A stretch of DNA of 64,000 bases from Solwaraspora sp. WMMD1047 (GTDB taxonomy: Bacteria > Actinomycetota > Actinomycetes > Mycobacteriales > Micromonosporaceae). Below are positions 9,391-17,558 of the stretch, in pieces (the first letter of the stretch is position 1; each line of letters starts with the position of its first letter). The notes under the pieces were generated by a model, which worked only from the letters and a program-made list of their open reading frames with translations, was not told where the DNA came from and did no database searches. A program made the translations under genes and the position numbers. The DNA lies in assembly GCF_029626155.1 (NCBI RefSeq), contig NZ_JARUBL010000001.1, positions 5,856,501-5,920,500 on the forward strand, written 5' to 3'.

Positions 9391-10241
9391 CGGCTGGCCG
9401 GGTGGCTGGGCGCCGCGTCGAAGCGCACCCGCGCGGCCCCCCGGTCGGCTCGCCCGCCCGGTTCCGGGCGGCGGCCGAAGAGTTGACCGGCGCTGTCGAG
9501 GCGGGACCGGGCCAGCTCGGCGCCGGCGGCCCGATGCGACCGATCGGCGTCGGCCTGCGCGGCCAGCTCGGCCCGGGCGGCGTCGGCCAGCGCGGCCGGG
9601 GTCAGCGGGCCGGACCGGTCCAGCGCACCGGGAATGTTGACGGCGAACCGCCACAGCAGCCGGGCGACCGCCGGCGGCGGGTCGGACCGGGCGCCGGGAG
9701 CGCGCTGGCCGGCCGGGCCGGCGGCCTGCTCGGCGATCCGGATGGCGGCGGTGAGGAAGTGGACGCGCGGGCTGAGCGGGCCGACCATCCGCCGGTCCAG
9801 CGGCCAGGTGGAGACCGCGAGCAGGCCGCGGACCGGAGTGAGGTGCTCGGCGGTCAGCGCCGAGCAGAGATAGTACGGTCGGGCCTGCGGCGCCGATCGG
9901 AATGATCTTTCCTCGTCGCGGCGCAGATGGGTCAGCTGCGCGCCGGTGATCTCGGCACCGCCGGAGCCGAGGAACGCCGTGTGCACTTCGACGATCAGCT
10001 TCGGCGCGGCCGGCACGGAGAGCAGGGTCAGGGCGTGTTGCACCTGTTCGCGCAGGGGCACCAGCGAGCCGGGCCGGCGGCCGGTCGACAGCCCGACCGC
10101 CTGGTCCCAGCCGTGTTCGGCGGCCCGCAGTTCGGCCCGGAGCGACTCGGCACGGGCGCGGTCACCGGAGCGCAACGAGCGCCGCACCGCCGCCCGCAGC
10201 TCGGCGATGCGGCGTTCGAAATCCTCCGGGGTGTCGGCCAT
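9387..10241 (-). CDS. Hypothetical protein coupled to the GGDEF-EAL gene
   Basis: A 284-residue soluble protein that I do not recognise. The first ~60 residues are helical and charged (DFERRIAELRAAVRRSLRSG), the middle has an alpha/beta stretch (LIVEVHTAFLGSGGAEITG), and the C-terminus is Ala/Arg-rich. The start is ATG 10241 (MADTPEDF) rather than the TTG at 10256. It overlaps the c-di-GMP gene by 4 nt, so a role in that signalling output or its control is plausible but only inferred from position. Confidence 0.75.
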   Translation of the reverse strand: MADTPEDFERRIAELRAAVRRSLRSGDRARAESLRAELRAAEHGWDQAVGLSTGRRPGSLVPLREQVQHALTLLSVPAAPKLIVEVHTAFLGSGGAEITGAQLTHLRRDEERSFRSAPQARPYYLCSALTAEHLTPVRGLLAVSTWPLDRRMVGPLSPRVHFLTAAIRIAEQAAGPAGQRAPGARSDPPPAVARLLWRFAVNIPGALDRSGPLTPAALADAARAELAAQADADRSHRAAGAELARSRLDSAGQLFGRRPEPGGRADRGAARVRFDAAPSHPASR

Positions 10242-10256
10242 CTGAGCACGGTACAA

Positions 10257-10666
10257 GTCCCAATATTTCCCAGCAATACGCCGAGGTGTTCGTCCGGTAA
10301 TGCGACGGACACTACCGGGGATGAATGTCCCGAATGGAGGTCCGGTCGGGCCGGGATCGGTTCCGGAACGACGGGACCACCCTCCGGACGGCCGACCGTC
10401 CCCACCCGACAGACCGACCCGGCGTCAGCTCCGGGCGCCCGCCCCACCGCGGCCCGCAGGGGTGCGCGCTGGGGATCGGCCGGGTGCCGGGGGATGGGGG
10501 GCGGCTGGGTACCGAAGGTCGGCACCGGGACGGATCCCGGTGCCGACCCCGGCCCGTGCTGCGACGTGGTGCCGACGCGCAGCAGGTCAACGAGCCGTCC
10601 TAATCTGCAGGATCGCACGCAAACATGCAAGTTGCATCTGACGTGACGCCTATCCGACTCTGCCCG
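10257..10666. other. Intergenic region with hairpin, no supported gene
   Basis: About 410 bases between two minus-strand genes. Open frames here on both strands are Arg/Pro-rich and lack ribosome sites or family features, so none is called. The left part should carry the promoter of the gene at 10241; the right part carries the hairpin at 10517-10548. Confidence 0.6.
10517..10548 (-). terminator. Perfect 14-bp hairpin downstream of caspase-GroEL gene
   Basis: Bases 10517-10530 (GGTCGGCACCGGGA) pair perfectly with 10535-10548 around a 4-base loop. It lies about 120 nt past the stop of the caspase-chaperonin gene and is the best candidate for its transcription end. No T-run, as is common in high-GC actinobacteria. 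Confidence 0.5.
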
Positions 10667-13048
10667 TCAGGCCACCATCAGATAGCGGGTGAGGGCGTTG
10701 GACGCGGCCAGCACCGCTTCCCGCAGGGTCGCGGCGGCGTCGATGATGCCCGCCTCCATCGCCACCACGTACCGGCCCGACACCACGTCGAAGGCGACGG
10801 CCGGGCCCCGCTCGCGCAGGTCGGCGCGGGCCGCCGGGTTCCGCCCGGCGTTGCGCATCAGCTCCTCGAACGGCGCTCCGAGCGAGTCGACGACCACCGC
10901 GTACCCCAGCGCCTCGTCGGCGTCGACCGGCCGGCGGTCGGCCAGCCGCGCCGCCACGGTCAGCAGCGCCACCCCGCCGCCGGGCACCAGGCCCCACCCG
11001 ACGGCGGCCTTCGCGCTGCGTACCGCGTCGTCGATCTGCCGTCTCCGGGTCCAGAGATCGGGGTCGCTCGTCTCGCCCACCCGCAGTACCGCCACCCCGC
11101 CGGCCAGCCGGGCCAGCCGTTCGGCGAGGACCTGGCCGGCTCCCGACGCGTCGCCGTGGCGCGCCAGCTCGGCCCGGATCGTCGCGACCCGGTCCCGGAT
11201 GGCCGCCGGGTCGCCCAGGCCGTCCACCACGGTGCTGTCGGCCCGGGTGGTGATCACCCGGCGAGCCCGGCCGAGCATCGGCAGGGTGGCCGCCGGCAGC
11301 CCGCCGCCGACCCCGGTCTCGATCACCGTTCCCCCGGTGAGGACGGCGAGGTCCTGCATCAGCGGTCGGCGGATCTCGTCCGGCCAGGACATCCGGACCG
11401 CCACCGACCGGAATGTCTCACGGATCTTGTTGACGACGAGTACGGCGAGCGCCGAGTCGCGAACGTCGTCGGCGAACACCGCCAGCGGCCGGTCCTGCTC
11501 CATCGCCTGCGCGAGGATCGGCATCAGGTCGCTCGCCTGGGCCAGCCGCTGGTCGACGACGAGGACGTACGGGTCGTCGAGCACCGCCTCCGCGCCCTCC
11601 GGTTCGGTGACGAAGTACGGCGACACGTGCCCGGCCGGCAGCCGCATCCCCTCGGTGAGTTCGAGTTCCAGCCCGAAGAGGTTGCTCTCCTCGACGGTTA
11701 TCACCCCGTCCTTGCCCACCCGGTCCATCGCGTCGGCGAGCAGGTCGCCGATGCCGGGATCACCCGAGACGGTCGCGGTGAAGGCCTTGAGCTGCTCCTT
11801 CGTCTCCAGCGGCACGGCGAGGGCGGCGATCTCGGTGAGCACGTCGAGGGCGGCGGTCTCCACCCCGCGCCGCAGCGCCACCGGGTTCGCGCCGGCCCGT
11901 AGCGCGGCCGACGCGCCGTCGAGCATGGCCTGGGCGAGTACCACGGTGGTCGTCGCACCGTCGCCGACCCGGTGCCGGACCCCCTCCACCAGCTCCTTGA
12001 CGTAGCTGACCCCGATGGTGTCCCGGTGGTCGCGGCAGGAGAGCCGGCGCACGATGCTCGCCGCGTCCCCCAGTTCGTGGTAGGTACCGTCCTCGTCCTC
12101 CACCAGCACCCGGCGGCCCAGCGGGCCGAAGGTGCGGCGGACCAGGTCGGCCGCGGTGCGGAAGCCCCTGGCGACCAGGGCCTGGTGCCGGTTGTAGGTG
12201 CACTGGACGGGCGCCGACCCGACCGGGCCGGACTTGGCCGGGCCGGACCGGGTCCGGGCCGCCGGGACCTGCGGCCGACCGGGATACCGGGGCACCTGTG
12301 CCAGGTAGATGTGGGGTTCGGCGTTGTACGCGCTCCACTTCGGTTTCTGGTCCGGGCGGCGACGCACCACGCCGTCGTGGACGTAGCGGAACAGCTCGTC
12401 GGCGCTGATCCGACCGTCGCCGTCCAGGTCGGCCGCCCCGGTCGCCAGCCCCTCCAGCAGTACGTCGGTGAAGATCGAACCGCGGGGGGCGGACTCCACC
12501 AGGCCCTCGGACTCGAAGGCGTACTCGTAGCTGTCGCAGGCGCTGATGACCACGTAGCCGCGGCCGACCTGGCCGTCCAGCGCGCCCTGCTGGGCGGCCT
12601 TGAACCCCTCGGCGAACGCGCCGGCGAAGCAGCAGTCCAGCACCAGCACCTTGGCGGCGGCCCGGCACGCCTCCAGCTGGTCGTTGACGAAGGACCGGGA
12701 GATCGCGGTGCTGGCCGGCCGGGTGAGGTTGGTGTTGCTCGCGGCGAAGTAGAGCCGGTGGAAGGGATCCACGATGCCGTGGCAGGAGAAGTAGAGCAGC
12801 ACCAGGTCGTCGTCGACCCGGTCGGCCAGCAGCTCCTCGATCTCGCGCCGCACCTCCGGGTCCGCCGGGTCCTGCATGGTGCGGACCGTGAAGTTGCCCA
12901 CCCCGGGGTCCTCCAGAACGGCGGCCAGGCCGTGCACGTCCTGGGCGGGGGCCCGCAACTGGTGCAGCGACGGGTCGTCGTACTCCCCCACCGCGATCAG
13001 CAGCGCGTACCGGCCGGCCGGCGGGTCAGGCCGCACCGGAATCGGCAC
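10667..13048 (-). CDS. Caspase (EACC1-associated type) fused to GroEL-like chaperonin
   Basis: A 793-residue fusion. Residues ~10-255 are a caspase/C14 protease with the catalytic dyad His90 (YFSCHGI) and Cys140 (VLDCCFAG), followed by an EF-hand-like loop at 207-218 (DLDGDGRISADE). After a Pro/Gly linker, residues ~282-793 form a whole GroEL-like subunit: ATP site GDGATTT at 362-368, KDGVITVEES, SPYFVTEPE and VPGGGVALL, with the Asp residues used for ATP hydrolysis apparently kept. The GGM tail of true GroEL is absent. The first 23 bases overlap the end of the EACC1 gene. In such conflict systems a caspase activates or releases an effector; here the chaperonin would be that module (inference). 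Confidence 0.93.
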   Translation of the reverse strand: MPIPVRPDPPAGRYALLIAVGEYDDPSLHQLRAPAQDVHGLAAVLEDPGVGNFTVRTMQDPADPEVRREIEELLADRVDDDLVLLYFSCHGIVDPFHRLYFAASNTNLTRPASTAISRSFVNDQLEACRAAAKVLVLDCCFAGAFAEGFKAAQQGALDGQVGRGYVVISACDSYEYAFESEGLVESAPRGSIFTDVLLEGLATGAADLDGDGRISADELFRYVHDGVVRRRPDQKPKWSAYNAEPHIYLAQVPRYPGRPQVPAARTRSGPAKSGPVGSAPVQCTYNRHQALVARGFRTAADLVRRTFGPLGRRVLVEDEDGTYHELGDAASIVRRLSCRDHRDTIGVSYVKELVEGVRHRVGDGATTTVVLAQAMLDGASAALRAGANPVALRRGVETAALDVLTEIAALAVPLETKEQLKAFTATVSGDPGIGDLLADAMDRVGKDGVITVEESNLFGLELELTEGMRLPAGHVSPYFVTEPEGAEAVLDDPYVLVVDQRLAQASDLMPILAQAMEQDRPLAVFADDVRDSALAVLVVNKIRETFRSVAVRMSWPDEIRRPLMQDLAVLTGGTVIETGVGGGLPAATLPMLGRARRVITTRADSTVVDGLGDPAAIRDRVATIRAELARHGDASGAGQVLAERLARLAGGVAVLRVGETSDPDLWTRRRQIDDAVRSAKAAVGWGLVPGGGVALLTVAARLADRRPVDADEALGYAVVVDSLGAPFEELMRNAGRNPAARADLRERGPAVAFDVVSGRYVVAMEAGIIDAAATLREAVLAASNALTRYLMVA

Positions 13049-13430
13049 CGCTCTGGGTTCGTACCCCGGCCAGCCAGTCCACGACGGCGCGCTCGGTGTC
13101 GTCCGAGGGGTCGCAGACCGTGAGGCTGCGCTCCCCGTCGCGCAGCACGATCCGGCGGGCCGCGCCGCGTTGGAGGAAGGCGACGGCGATCCGGGCGAAG
13201 GCGGTCATCGTGCTGCCGGCGAGCAGGCCGGCCACGACCAACTCGGCGAGCGACCCGCCGTCGGCCGCCTTGCTGCCGCCCGGTCCGCCGGCACCGCGGC
13301 CGGCCGGGGTGGCATCGACGCCACCCCGGGTCCGCAGCTCCTTGACCAGGGCAGTTGCCGCCACGGCAGCGCTCCGCGCGCTCCCCGGCACCGGCCCGGA
13401 GACCTGCACGAGGAACACGATGCACTTCAT
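13026..13430 (-). CDS. EACC1 (effector-associated constant component 1) protein
   Basis: A 134-residue protein resembling EACC1, the small constant partner of effectors in actinobacterial conflict systems. Matching traits are the N-terminal LVKELRTRGGVD strand-helix, a Gly-rich hinge ending GGSKAADGGSLAELVVAGLLAG, and a C-terminal beta part (ARRIVLRDGERSLTVCDPSD) with a closing helix ERAVVDWLAG. It is co-transcribed with, and overlaps by 23 nt, the downstream caspase-chaperonin gene, the usual EACC1 arrangement. No Shine-Dalgarno precedes ATG 13430, so a leaderless transcript is possible. Confidence 0.8.
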   Translation of the reverse strand: MKCIVFLVQVSGPVPGSARSAAVAATALVKELRTRGGVDATPAGRGAGGPGGSKAADGGSLAELVVAGLLAGSTMTAFARIAVAFLQRGAARRIVLRDGERSLTVCDPSDDTERAVVDWLAGVRTQSGADSGAA

Positions 13431-13464
13431 GTAGTAATCATCTCGTAACTTTGGGTAATCAGCT

Positions 13465-13480
13465 TGTCAGATACCTGACA
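13465..13480. promoter_or_regulatory. Palindrome upstream of EACC1-caspase operon
   Basis: TGTCAG at 13465-13470 and CTGACA at 13475-13480 form a perfect 6-4-6 inverted repeat 35 nt upstream of the EACC1 start, in a locally AT-richer stretch. It is a good candidate operator; the binding protein is unknown. Confidence 0.45.
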
Positions 13481-13573
13481 GTAGGGCGGCGCTTTCCGCT
13501 CGGCCGTCCGGTTCGGCCGTCCGGCCGGCGGGCCGACTGGCCCGTCGGGCGTCGAGTAGGTCACCATGCCCGT

Positions 13574-14362
13574 ATGCCCACCTACGACGCGAGCCCTCCG
13601 CCGGCCGGGCCGGGGCAGCCGACCGGCGGGCCGGGCCGGGCTACCGGGCCGGGGCAGCCTACCGGCGGCACCGTCTACGGCCGGTCAACCACCGACCGGC
13701 CGCGGCCGGACCGGACCATCCGGATCTCGCTGGCCGTCGCGGCCGGAGGGGTACTCGTCGGGTTGCTCTTCGCCACCGGTGTCCTCTCCGGCGGCGGGCC
13801 GGACGACAGCGCCCAGTGGGCCGACGGACCGGTCAGGCCGGCCGGAGCCGCGGCCGGCAGCGACGTCCCGGCACCCACCACGCCGGCCCCGACCGTGGCC
13901 GCCTCACCGACCGCCACCCCACCGGCCACCCTCGGGCCGGATCAGCTCCGGATCTTCCGGTCGACGGCGTCCGCGCTCTGCCTCGACCTCGCCCCGGGTG
14001 AGGACCCGGAGGGCGCCGACCTGCTCCAGGCGGCCTGCACCGGCGCACCCGCTCAGCAGTGGCAGCCCACCCCGGTCGGTGGGGATGCCTTCACGTTGAC
14101 CAACGTGGCCAGCGGCAAGTGCCTCGACGTCGACAACTTCAGCGTCGACGACGGTGCGCCGATCCAGCAGTGGTCCTGCAACGGCGGCGAGAACCAGCAC
14201 TGGCGGTTCGCCCAGGAGGCCGGGGCCGTCGCGCTGGTGAACGTCCACAGCGGCAAGTGCGTGGCGCTTGCCGATCCGAACGCCGGGACCGGCACCAAGG
14301 TGCACCAGTTCGGCTGCGACGGCACGGCGACGCAGCGCTGGGCCGAACAACCGCCTGCCTGA
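13574..14362 (+). CDS. Membrane-anchored ricin B-type lectin
   Basis: A 262-residue protein: a Pro/Gly-rich cytoplasmic N-terminus, one membrane helix (ISLAVAAGGVLVGLLFATGVL, near residues 53-73), a Thr/Pro-rich spacer, and a ricin-type beta-trefoil from about residue 127 to the end. The trefoil repeats show the typical SGKCLDV, QQW and QHWRF elements (ASGKCLDVDNFSVDDGAPIQ, HSGKCVALADPNAGTG). It should bind carbohydrate outside the cell. ATG 13574 starts the protein; the frame is open further upstream without support. Confidence 0.88.
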   Translation: MPTYDASPPPAGPGQPTGGPGRATGPGQPTGGTVYGRSTTDRPRPDRTIRISLAVAAGGVLVGLLFATGVLSGGGPDDSAQWADGPVRPAGAAAGSDVPAPTTPAPTVAASPTATPPATLGPDQLRIFRSTASALCLDLAPGEDPEGADLLQAACTGAPAQQWQPTPVGGDAFTLTNVASGKCLDVDNFSVDDGAPIQQWSCNGGENQHWRFAQEAGAVALVNVHSGKCVALADPNAGTGTKVHQFGCDGTATQRWAEQPPA

Positions 14363-14447
14363 ACAACTCGGCCCGAACCGGGCGGCCATCGGCTGCCCCG
14401 GCCGGCACCGGCCCGACTCATGGGTGTCCCGCCGGCCCGACGCGTCG

Positions 14448-14477
14448 GTGCCCGCCGGTCCGTGGACCGGCGGGCAC
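14448..14477. terminator. Bidirectional terminator hairpin
   Basis: GTGCCCGCCGGTCC at 14448-14461 pairs perfectly with 14464-14477, a 14-bp stem between convergent genes (lectin on +, sugar dehydrogenase on -). Confidence 0.7.
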
Positions 14478-14492
14478 CCGATTCCGCCCAGG

Positions 14493-16070
14493 TCAGCCGC
14501 AGGCTGAACCGTTGAGAGTGAACGCGGTGGGCGCCGGGTTGGCGCCGCTGGACGAGGCGAGGAAGCCGAAGGAGACGGTCCCGCCGGCGGGGATCGCGGC
14601 GTTCCAGGCCGCGTTGCGGGCGGTCACCGCCGTCCCCTGCTGGCTGCCGACCGCGTTCCACCACTGGGTGGCCCGCTGGGTGCCGGCGAACGTCCAACCG
14701 ACGGTCCAGCCGTTCACCGGCTGCGAGCCGGTGTTGGTCAGCTGGACGGTGGTGGTGAAACCGGTGCCCCACTGGCTGTCCACCCGGTAGCTGACCGAGC
14801 AGGCGGCCGGCGCCGGCTCGGCCTCGAATGAGATCTTGTGCAGCTGACCCGGCAGGTCGTTGACCAGGTAGAGCTCGCCGTTCTCGTCCTCCCCGAGGCT
14901 GGTCGGCTGGATGGTCAGTTCCGCCAGCGCCCGGGTCTCGTAGCCGCTGCCGTCCTCCGTCGGCCGGACCGCGAAGGCGGTGCCGGAGCAGTAGTCGGTG
15001 GCGAGGTAGGTGCCGGTCGCGATGTCGGCGAACTCCCGGCCCCGGTAGACGTACCCGCCGACCACCGCACAGCCGTCCACGGAGGTCTGGTAGTGGTACA
15101 CCGGCTCGATGTAGTCGGCGCCGGCCTGGCAGCGGGCCGGGTCGAAGACCTGCGGTCCCTCCCGGCACGACCAGCCCAGGTTCGCCCCGGCACCGCCGTC
15201 GCGCAGGTGGTTGATCTCCTCGTAGGTGCCCTGCCCGACGTCGGCGATCCAGAGCGAGCCGTCCGCCTGGTTCAGCGAGAACTTCCAGGGGTTGCGCAGC
15301 CCGTACGCCCAGATCTCGGCGCGCGCCCCCGCGGTCTCCACGAACGGGTTGTCGGCCGGTACGCAGTAGCTGTTCTCCCCGCAGGACCGGTTGACGTCCA
15401 ACCGGAGGATCTTGCCGAGCAGGGTGTCGAGGTTCTGGCCGGTGTTCAGGACGTCGTCGGAGCCGCCGCCGTCGCCGATGCCCCAGTAGAGGTAGCCGTC
15501 GGGGCCGAAGGCGATGTGCCCACCGTTGTGGTTGGAGTACTCGGCGTGCGGCTGGCTCAGCACGACCTGCTCGCCGGTCGCCGGAACCGGGTTCTGGTCG
15601 GCGCTGGAGAGCTGGAACCGGGACAGCGTCACCGCGCCGTCGGGCAGCGCCGTGTAGACGACATAGATGGTGCGGGTGGTGGCGAAGTCCGGCGTGGTCG
15701 CGATGCCGAGCAGGCCGCGCTCGTTACCGGAGGTGTCCACCCGGGCGCTGATGTCCAGCAGCGGCGCGCTGGCCAGACCGGTGTCCGGGTGGTAGGTCCG
15801 GACCGTGCCGCCCTTCTCGGTGATCAGCAGCCGGCCGCTCCCGTCGTCCGGCGCGATGATCGCCGTCGGCCGCTGCAGCCCGAACGCGACCTGCGTGGTG
15901 CTTACCGAGAGCCGGTCCAGCGGCACCCCGGCCTGCGCCGCGACCACCCGGTCGGCGGTCGGGCCGCCCTGCGGCTCCGCCGCCGCCGGCGGGACGGTAA
16001 CTGCGATCGGAATCAGCAGAGCCAGGCCGGCAACCGCGCCGAACCGGCGAAGAAATCGATGTCGCGACAT
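14493..16070 (-). CDS. Secreted PQQ-dependent sugar dehydrogenase with CBM2
   Basis: A 525-residue secreted protein with a clear signal peptide (LRRFGAVAGLALLIPIAVTV, cleavage near AAAEP). Residues ~45-415 are a soluble-glucose-dehydrogenase-like beta-propeller (GLQRPTAIIAPDDGSGRLLI, ERGLLGIATTPDF, GGHIAFGPDGYLYWGIGDGG, WAYGLRNPWKFS), which oxidises sugars with PQQ and Ca. From ~423 a family 2 carbohydrate-binding module follows (CSVSYRVDSQWGTGFTTTVQ, the NGWTVGWTF core), which anchors to cellulose or xylan. The start ATG 16070 has AGGAGC before it. It could feed electrons to polysaccharide oxidation, but no LPMO is in view. Confidence 0.92.
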   Translation of the reverse strand: MSRHRFLRRFGAVAGLALLIPIAVTVPPAAAEPQGGPTADRVVAAQAGVPLDRLSVSTTQVAFGLQRPTAIIAPDDGSGRLLITEKGGTVRTYHPDTGLASAPLLDISARVDTSGNERGLLGIATTPDFATTRTIYVVYTALPDGAVTLSRFQLSSADQNPVPATGEQVVLSQPHAEYSNHNGGHIAFGPDGYLYWGIGDGGGSDDVLNTGQNLDTLLGKILRLDVNRSCGENSYCVPADNPFVETAGARAEIWAYGLRNPWKFSLNQADGSLWIADVGQGTYEEINHLRDGGAGANLGWSCREGPQVFDPARCQAGADYIEPVYHYQTSVDGCAVVGGYVYRGREFADIATGTYLATDYCSGTAFAVRPTEDGSGYETRALAELTIQPTSLGEDENGELYLVNDLPGQLHKISFEAEPAPAACSVSYRVDSQWGTGFTTTVQLTNTGSQPVNGWTVGWTFAGTQRATQWWNAVGSQQGTAVTARNAAWNAAIPAGGTVSFGFLASSSGANPAPTAFTLNGSACG

Positions 16071-16295
16071 ATTCGCTCCTATCTGTTCACAGGAACGTAA
16101 TGCCGGGCGGCTGACTCGCCAACCAGCCGTCCCGAATCGTGGGCGCGCTCCCACGGCAGCTCGCCGGGCCGGGACCAGGCCCGTCCGGGGCCGCCGGGTG
16201 GCTCCGTGCGGTGCCGCCGCCGCGGTGTCGGCGCGTCCGGCCGGGGAGCGCTAAGCTGCCGGGCACAGCTGCCAACCTCCCCAGAGGAGTCACGC

Positions 16296-17123
16296 GTGTC
16301 GCAGAGCCACCGCGTCAACGACGGCGGTCGGACCCAGTCCGGGATCGACACGACCGTCGCGCACAACGCCCGGGTCTGGGACTTCTGGCTGGGCGGCAAG
16401 GACAACTACCAGATCGACCGCGAGATCGGCGAGCGGATCCGGCAGATGGTGCCGCACATCGATGCGGTGGCCCGCGCGGACCGGGCCTTCCTGGCCCGGG
16501 CCACCCGCTTCCTGGCCGGCGAGGCCGGCATCCGCCAGTTCCTCGACATCGGCACCGGGCTGCCGACCGCCAACAACACCCACGAGGTCGCCCAGGCGAC
16601 CGCGCCCGAATCCCGCATCGTCTACGTCGACAACGACCCGCTGGTGCTGGTGCACGCCCGAGCGCTGCTGACCAGCAACCCCGAGGGCGCCACCGACTAC
16701 ATCGAGGCCGACCTGCGCGAACCCGAGAAGATCCTCTCCCAGGCCGCCCGGACCCTCGACTTCGACAAACCGATCGCGATCATGCTGCTCGGCGTCGTCA
16801 ACTTCATCCCGGACACCGGGCAGGCCCAGACCATCATCGACCGGCTGCTGGCCGCGGTGCCCGCCGGCAGCTACCTCGCGCTCACCCACCCGACGACCGA
16901 GCTGGGTGGGGAGGGCAACGTCGAGGCGATGAAGTTCTACAACGAGCACGCCACCCCGAAGATCTGCGCCCGCACCGGCGCGGAGATCGGACGGTTCGTC
17001 GAGCAACTGGAGCTGGTCGAGCCGGGCCTGGTGTCGTGTGCGATGTGGCGGGCCGAGCCCAACCCGGACGGCTCCCCGCCGGCCCGGGTGCCGCAGTACG
17101 GCGTGGTGGGGCGCAAGCCCTGA
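16296..17123 (+). CDS. SAM-dependent methyltransferase (DUF574, Methyltransf_19)
   Basis: A 275-residue member of the DUF574 methyltransferase family, which is strongly expanded in Streptomyces and Micromonospora. Typical features are the N-terminal ARVWDFWLGGKDNYQIDREI, the SAM-binding FLDIGTGLPTANNTHEVAQ and VYVDNDPLVLVHARALL, and YIEADLREPEKIL. The native substrate of the family is unknown. GTG 16296 is preceded by AGAGGAG at 16283-16289, which fixes the start. It stands alone, with the VOC gene 44 nt downstream. Confidence 0.93.
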   Translation: MSQSHRVNDGGRTQSGIDTTVAHNARVWDFWLGGKDNYQIDREIGERIRQMVPHIDAVARADRAFLARATRFLAGEAGIRQFLDIGTGLPTANNTHEVAQATAPESRIVYVDNDPLVLVHARALLTSNPEGATDYIEADLREPEKILSQAARTLDFDKPIAIMLLGVVNFIPDTGQAQTIIDRLLAAVPAGSYLALTHPTTELGGEGNVEAMKFYNEHATPKICARTGAEIGRFVEQLELVEPGLVSCAMWRAEPNPDGSPPARVPQYGVVGRKP

Positions 17124-17167
17124 CCCACCCGCTTGGCGAAGCCGCCGCCGGGTAGTAGAACCAGAAC

Positions 17168-17536
17168 GTGCGCCTTCTCCATCTCGGACTGCCCGTGCTC
17201 GACCACGAGCGCAGCCTGCGGTTCTACGCGACGTACTTCGGGTTCGACCCGGCCACCGCCCAGTCGTACCCGGACGGCACGGTGATCGTGCGCAACGCCG
17301 ACGGCTTCGACCTGGCCCTGCACCCGGCGACCGAGCCGACCTCGGCGCCGTACTTCCTGCACTTCGGCTTCGCCGTGGCCGACGCCGACACGGTCCGGAC
17401 GCTGGCCGCGCGACTGGCGGCCGACGGCGTGCCGGTCGTCGAACGCGACGACGAGCCGGACCTGGTCTCGATCAAGTGCCTCGACCCGGACGGCTGGCGG
17501 GTCGAGGTCTACTGGGAGCGCCGGCCGGACGCCTGA
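17168..17536 (+). CDS. VOC family (glyoxalase-fold) protein
   Basis: A 122-residue vicinal-oxygen-chelate protein with two beta-alpha-beta-beta-beta repeats: an N-terminal HLGLPVLDHERSLRFYATYF and a C-terminal FVDPDG-like element (CLDPDGWRVEVYWE). The metal-ligand positions His6 and the final Glu are present. Members include glyoxalases, dioxygenases and resistance proteins; the substrate cannot be told. It starts at GTG 17168 and may be co-transcribed with the methyltransferase. Confidence 0.85.
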   Translation: MRLLHLGLPVLDHERSLRFYATYFGFDPATAQSYPDGTVIVRNADGFDLALHPATEPTSAPYFLHFGFAVADADTVRTLAARLAADGVPVVERDDEPDLVSIKCLDPDGWRVEVYWERRPDA

Positions 17537-17558
17537 GCGCGGCCGGCTGGCCGGCCGG

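Noticed and set aside
10300-10641. Open frames in the gap before the caspase-GroEL gene
   Set aside because: Arg/Pro-rich, no ribosome site, and they include the palindromic hairpin at 10517-10548.
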